DNA of 8,072 nt from Chloroflexi bacterium RBG_16_56_11 (lineage in GTDB: Bacteria; Chloroflexota; Dehalococcoidia; Dehalococcoidales; RBG-16-60-22): the NCBI GenBank assembly GCA_001796865.1, contig MGNQ01000045.1, positions 64,221 through 72,292 of the forward strand. The letters are read 5' to 3'. Shown here piece by piece: positions 5,280 to 8,072 of the stretch. The number at the start of each line of letters is the position of its first letter. Positions within the stretch are counted from its first letter, which is position 1. Both the position numbers and the translations under genes were made by a program. A model generated the notes under the pieces. The model saw only the letters and a list, made by a program, of their open reading frames with translations. It was not told the DNA's origin and did not search any database.

Positions 5280-5669
5280 ATGATGTCAGGCTCGGTTTTC
5301 GAAAATATGAAACATACTTCAAACGTACGCTCGCTTACACGTTCCATAATGCGCTTATTTGTCGCTAAAAAGCGCATTATAACCTTTGAACGTCACCCAG
5401 ATGAGTATTATGGGAACTATTGGATTAATAAAAAAATATCTGACGGCATAGAACTGGTCGCCTCGATAGAGAATACCACTAAGAAACATGCGGCCGAGGA
5501 GCTAATAGCTGCCGGTCTTTCCAAATATATGGGCGCGAAAATCACCGAGTGGATCCAGGCCGAACGTGCTGCGGCGGAACGAAACGAAAAAGCCAAACGG
5601 AACCGGTTCATCCGGGAAGTGATACGATTTGCCCGGCTAAAGGTTATGGACCTGAAAAAAATATTTTAA
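5280..5669 (+). CDS. Hypothetical basic protein, 129 aa, second main gene of cargo cluster
   Basis: No family recognised. The protein is rich in Lys/Arg. Residues 25-60 contain short beta-like segments (KKRIITFERH, GNYWINKKI, GIELVASIE). Residues 63-129 are almost entirely helical: KKHAAEELIAAGLSKYMG, then an amphipathic Ala/Glu/Arg-rich helix that may be a coiled coil, ending in the basic RFIREVIRFARLK. The start is uncertain: ATG 5280 follows the small ORF by 3 bases with only AAAGG about 11 bases upstream, and ATG 5283, 5307 or 5349 would also keep the conserved-looking core. A nucleic-acid-binding or toxin/antitoxin-like role fits size and charge, but nothing proves it. Confidence 0.75.
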   Translation: MMSGSVFENMKHTSNVRSLTRSIMRLFVAKKRIITFERHPDEYYGNYWINKKISDGIELVASIENTTKKHAAEELIAAGLSKYMGAKITEWIQAERAAAERNEKAKRNRFIREVIRFARLKVMDLKKIF

Positions 5670-5762
5670 CGATATTCCAATTTAGTGGAAAGACTGTTTC
5701 TTTTTAGGTACTCAATAGCTCCTCGGTAGTGATAATATATATATCAGACTGATTTATTACTG

Positions 5763-5788
5763 ATAGCGGGATATTATTATTCCGCTAT
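5763..5788 (+). terminator. Strong hairpin after the cargo operon, probable terminator
   Basis: ATAGCGGGATA (5763-5773) pairs with TATTCCGCTAT (5778-5788) over 11 bp (one G-U) around a TTAT loop. A T-rich but interrupted tail follows (TTGGTGTTCTTATTATTT). It most likely ends the operon that finishes at 5669; it could also be a leader structure for the flavoprotein gene. Confidence 0.5.
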
Positions 5789-5840
5789 TGGTGTTCTTAT
5801 TATTTGGGATGTTAACTAATATCGGTCCTGGAGGTCGTGT

Positions 5841-5864
5841 ATGGAATCTGGGAAGGCTAAATAA
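5841..5864 (+). CDS. Seven-codon ORF abutting the flavoprotein start
   Basis: ATG at 5841 is preceded by GGAGG (5830-5834) at 6 bases, the best ribosome site nearby, and encodes MESGKAK. Its TAA (5862-5864) is immediately followed by the flavoprotein ATG (5865). Ribosomes ending here could restart on the flavoprotein, so it may be a coupling leader. The flavoprotein also has its own weaker site, GGGAAGG (5850-5856). Confidence 0.4.
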   Translation: MESGKAK

Positions 5865-7328
5865 ATGCCTGATCTGGAAGCTCGAATGGTAGTCGTTGGC
5901 GGAGGCGGGGCCGGGATGGCGGCAGCGCTCGCTGCGGCTGAAATGGGTATCAAAAATATCATCGTCCTGGAAAAGCGCAGCCGGGTTGGCGGCACCTCAG
6001 CGATGGCCTCCGGGATTTTTGGGGCGGAAAGTCCTGCCCAGAAACGGCAGGCGATTCTGGCGCCTAAAGAAGAATTGTTCAAACGCGCGATGGCCTGGTC
6101 GCATCTGAGGGCTAACCCCCGGATTGTCCGGGCCTTTATCGATAAATCAGGTGATACCGTCGCCTGGTTGGAAAATATGGGGCTTTATTTCCAGTGTTTA
6201 CCTCATTCTCCGACCGATGATCCCCGCACCTGGCATGTCTCGAAGGGTCAGGGGGCCGAAATTATACAGGCCCTGGCCCGTGAATGCGCCAGGCTGGGTG
6301 TTGAAGTGAGGACCGAGACTACCGCCCGAAAACTGCTCCAGGATGCCCAGGGGCGCATCAGCGGGATTATCGCCGAGCAGGATAGCCGGACCATCACGGT
6401 CCTGGCTTCGGCCGTGGTAATCTCTTCCGGTGGGTTTGCAGGGGACAGGGAATTGCTGCGCCAATATTGTCCGGACTATCGTGCAGAGATGCGCCTGGCG
6501 GGAGCTGCCAATACCGGCGAAGGTATTTTTATGGCTTTGGAGGCTGGCGCGGCCTCGGATGGATTGGGTTATCTGATGGCGGCTGGACCTCTCGCGGGGG
6601 GTTTGCTGCGGCTGGGCCCGGATAACCTGCGTGTCGGTTTAGGTTTTATTTCCGGTGAACCTTTTTCCCTCTGGGTCAATCAAGAAGGCCGTCGTTTTAT
6701 CGATGAAACCGAGTCTTTTAACTATTATCGCTGCATCAATGCCCTGATTCGTCAGCCTGGAGCCGTGGCTTATGCTTTGCTGGATGCGAGTATGATTCAG
6801 TCGATTGCAGAGCTTGGATTGTCTAATGTGCCGGAAGGCTACGGTTACGGGGCAGACCAGCGCAGCCCTTTGCCGGCCGGTCTGGTCGAAGCCCTGCAAA
6901 CCGAAGCCGAAAAGGGGATCCTCAGGGTCTCTTCAGATTGGGCTGAGATTGCTCGCGGGATAGGAGTTGAACCTGCCACCCTACGATGTACAATTGAAGA
7001 GTATAATGCCGGTTGCGACCTTGGATATGATCCGGTTTTTACGAAAAACCGTCGCTATCTGCGGCCATTAAGGCAGCCGCCCTTTTATGCCTTGACCTGC
7101 GGGGCTTCCATCCTCAATACCATGGGGGGAATCAAGGTTAACGAACATATGGAAGTACTGGATAAGCAAGATAACCCTATTCCCGGTTTGTATGCCGCTG
7201 GTGTAGATACCGGAGGTTGGACCGGTGATACTTATTGCGCCGACTTGCCGGGGACAGCCTTTGGCTATGCTGTAAATTCCGGCCGCATCGCGGGTGAAAG
7301 CGTTACCCGTTATCTGAGGAGCTTGTGA
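5865..7328 (+). CDS. FAD-dependent oxidoreductase, fumarate reductase flavoprotein-like family
   Basis: 487 aa, no signal peptide, so cytoplasmic. A Rossmann FAD-binding site spans 9-38: VVVGGGGAGMAAALAAAE, then the acidic residue of VLEK that binds the ribose. GGTSAMASG (42-50) follows, and NTGEGIFMALEAGA (216-229) and the C-terminal FAD motif IPGLYAAGVDTGG (439-451) are typical of the FAD_binding_2 family. These enzymes reduce or oxidise C-C bonds next to carbonyls (fumarate reductases, ketosteroid dehydrogenases, urocanate reductases). In flavocytochrome fumarate reductases the active site has HHTMGG and NRLGGN; here the equivalents read LNTMGG (417-422) and YCADLPGTAFG, so fumarate is unlikely to be the substrate. 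Substrate and electron partner are unknown. Its end overlaps the converging lipoprotein gene by 26 bases. Confidence 0.9.
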   Translation: MPDLEARMVVVGGGGAGMAAALAAAEMGIKNIIVLEKRSRVGGTSAMASGIFGAESPAQKRQAILAPKEELFKRAMAWSHLRANPRIVRAFIDKSGDTVAWLENMGLYFQCLPHSPTDDPRTWHVSKGQGAEIIQALARECARLGVEVRTETTARKLLQDAQGRISGIIAEQDSRTITVLASAVVISSGGFAGDRELLRQYCPDYRAEMRLAGAANTGEGIFMALEAGAASDGLGYLMAAGPLAGGLLRLGPDNLRVGLGFISGEPFSLWVNQEGRRFIDETESFNYYRCINALIRQPGAVAYALLDASMIQSIAELGLSNVPEGYGYGADQRSPLPAGLVEALQTEAEKGILRVSSDWAEIARGIGVEPATLRCTIEEYNAGCDLGYDPVFTKNRRYLRPLRQPPFYALTCGASILNTMGGIKVNEHMEVLDKQDNPIPGLYAAGVDTGGWTGDTYCADLPGTAFGYAVNSGRIAGESVTRYLRSL

Positions 7329-7578
7329 CCATCACGGTTTTGCCCTGAGTCGTTGCCGGCGTGGTTATGTTTATGGTCGCAGGTGGTAGTGTCTCCCCTG
7401 TTGGTAGTGAAGTCATTTCCTGGGTAGGTGCAGGAGCTTGCATAGATGGCAGCGGTTCAGGGGCGGCTGCTGTGGTAACCGTCGATTCTGATTCATCACA
7501 TCCTGAGAGAAAAAGTAGAGTAATTGATATAACTAATAATAACCGAGATAGGTTTGGATAGTTCAAAATTTTGTTCAT
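7303..7578 (-). CDS. Short Pro/Thr-rich lipoprotein, possibly a truncated remnant
   Basis: 91 aa. A basic N-terminus, a hydrophobic stretch (13-24) and the lipobox LSGC with Cys27 mark a type II signal peptide, so the mature protein would be lipid-anchored outside the membrane. The remaining 64 residues are low-complexity Ala/Pro/Thr/Ser (PEPLPSMQAPAPTQEM), like the linker that often follows the lipobox, with no folded domain after it. The gene may therefore be an N-terminal fragment of a larger lipoprotein, cut where it meets the flavoprotein end. I chose ATG 7578 (AGGG just upstream); a TTG at 7608, with GGGAG 8 bases upstream, would add 10 residues before the signal. A promoter is visible upstream. 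Confidence 0.7.
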   Translation of the reverse strand: MNKILNYPNLSRLLLVISITLLFLSGCDESESTVTTAAAPEPLPSMQAPAPTQEMTSLPTGETLPPATINITTPATTQGKTVMVTSSSDNG

Positions 7579-7627
7579 ATCTACCCTGCACTCAAAATAA
7601 GGTACCAAACATTTTACTCCCTTTTAT

Positions 7628-7657
7628 ATATTAGAACAGGAGAGGCTATCTTAACAA
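7628..7657 (-). promoter_or_regulatory. Putative promoter of the lipoprotein gene
   Basis: On the minus strand TTGTTA (7652-7657), an 18-base spacer and TAATAT (7628-7633). Transcription would start near 7621, about 43 bases before ATG 7578. Confidence 0.45.
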
Positions 7658-8072
7658 GGACCCCGGCTATGAACTTCTCTCAAAAGACAGAAGCACCACG
7701 ACTTAGGGTTCCCCTATATAAATGGAGATAAGAGGAGTAATTCCTCTGGAACTAGCTTTACCTACCACTGGACAAGCATCGGGATGTCCGCATGGACTTA
7801 GCTATAGAAAGTTCTCCTTCTCACTTAGAATGGATGTCACGTTATGAGTTAATGTTTAGGACTCTTTGGACTGCACCCCTATGATTGGACAGAAAGGGTT
7901 AGGAGGGTCTGGTTGGGTCTCCCGGTCTTCTCCTGGTTAAGCAGTGTCTGGCATAGTAAAGCCATGAATTAATTTTAGGGTAATATTCCCCCGGTCTTTA
8001 TATGAAAATAACCTATAACGGAAAATAGTGGAAGATGGGTCATGGGCGGTTGAGGCGGCAAAATAATGAGGA
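7658..8072. other. Gene-poor region at the right edge
   Basis: No convincing gene on either strand. Present are a 20-codon ORF (7670-7732, AAGGA upstream), a 30-codon ORF starting near 7793 without a good ribosome site, a 27-codon minus-strand ORF starting near 7965, and hairpins such as AGAGGA/TCCTCT (7731-7736, 7742-7747) and GGACA/TGTCC near 7770-7790. It may be decayed coding sequence or an untranslated leader. The last bases (ATGAGGA) end in a possible ribosome site for a gene just beyond the window. Confidence 0.4.

Larger units (their letters stand above)
2804..8072. mobile_element. Left end of an ssrA-integrated genomic island (right end not in window)
   Basis: Starts at the tmRNA 3' end, with a tyrosine recombinase at the border transcribed toward it and unrecognised, AT-rich cargo genes beyond. 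Dehalococcoides genomes carry islands, including vinyl-chloride-reductase islands, at this same locus, which makes the reading plausible. I found no second copy of the tmRNA 3' end up to 8072, so the flavoprotein and lipoprotein are either cargo or lie beyond an unrecognised boundary. No transfer or replication genes are visible. Confidence 0.5.

Noticed and set aside
5816..6899. Further open frames inside the flavoprotein gene (both strands)
   Set aside because: They are shadows of a gene with strong family motifs in one frame.
7361..7561. Plus-strand 66-aa frame opposite the lipoprotein
   Set aside because: Gly/Val/Ser-rich mirror of the Pro/Thr-rich coding strand; the lipobox reading on the minus strand is more specific.
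2834..8072. Second copy of the tmRNA 3' end (other att site)
   Set aside because: Reading through the segment I found no match to the T-arm/CCA sequence beyond the short 9-base GTCTCCACC repeats.
7658..8072. Riboswitch or group II intron
   Set aside because: Some short hairpins exist, but no recognisable conserved core or intron boundary motif.

Overview
The window looks like a piece of a Chloroflexota chromosome, most plausibly class Dehalococcoidia. This is an inference from the adjacent smpB-ssrA pair, the insertion at ssrA (described for Dehalococcoides genomic islands), the Pro/Thr-stalked membrane protein and the FAD flavoprotein. No 16S or other decisive marker is present. Coding parts are moderately GC-rich. 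The spacers right of the integrase (about 4270-4530, 5070-5280, 5670-5840, 7580-8070) are clearly AT-richer.

Left, core-like part (1-2833): a minus-strand gene for a membrane-tethered XRE/HTH protein with a long extracytoplasmic part, a Thr-Pro-Pro repeat stalk and a second, C-terminal membrane helix. It is divergent from smpB. The spacer between them holds a near-consensus promoter for the HTH gene, a perfect 14-bp palindrome, and an extended -10 promoter placed so that smpB mRNA would be leaderless. smpB is followed after 40 bases by ssrA (tmRNA, 2483-2833). The two genes form the trans-translation system that rescues stalled ribosomes and tags the incomplete proteins.

Centre (2766-4208): a tyrosine recombinase on the minus strand. 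Its last 68 bases, including the stop codon, are the antisense of the tmRNA 3' end, the classic attachment site of integrative elements. Its C-terminal tail also carries a perfect-stem terminator facing the tmRNA and two in-frame copies of a GC-rich palindrome. The recombinase has the usual R-K-HxxR-Y residues but Asp where His or Trp is expected.

Right part (4270-8072), probably cargo of the element at least near the integrase: a presumptive operon of unrecognised genes (a 177-aa protein, a 10-codon ORF, a 34-aa small protein, a 129-aa basic protein) followed by a hairpin. Next comes a soluble FAD-binding flavoprotein of the fumarate-reductase-flavoprotein-like family, preceded by a 7-codon ORF whose stop codon touches its start. 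A short lipoprotein gene converges on it with a 26-base overlap. The last ~460 bases hold no convincing gene. The second attachment copy is not in the window, so the element's right boundary is unknown.

Most unusual points: the int/tmRNA/terminator overlap, the one-base offset between the expected tmRNA resume codon and the frame ending in Val-Ala-Ala, the Asp substitution in the recombinase, and the cargo cluster with a well-supported 34-aa small protein.
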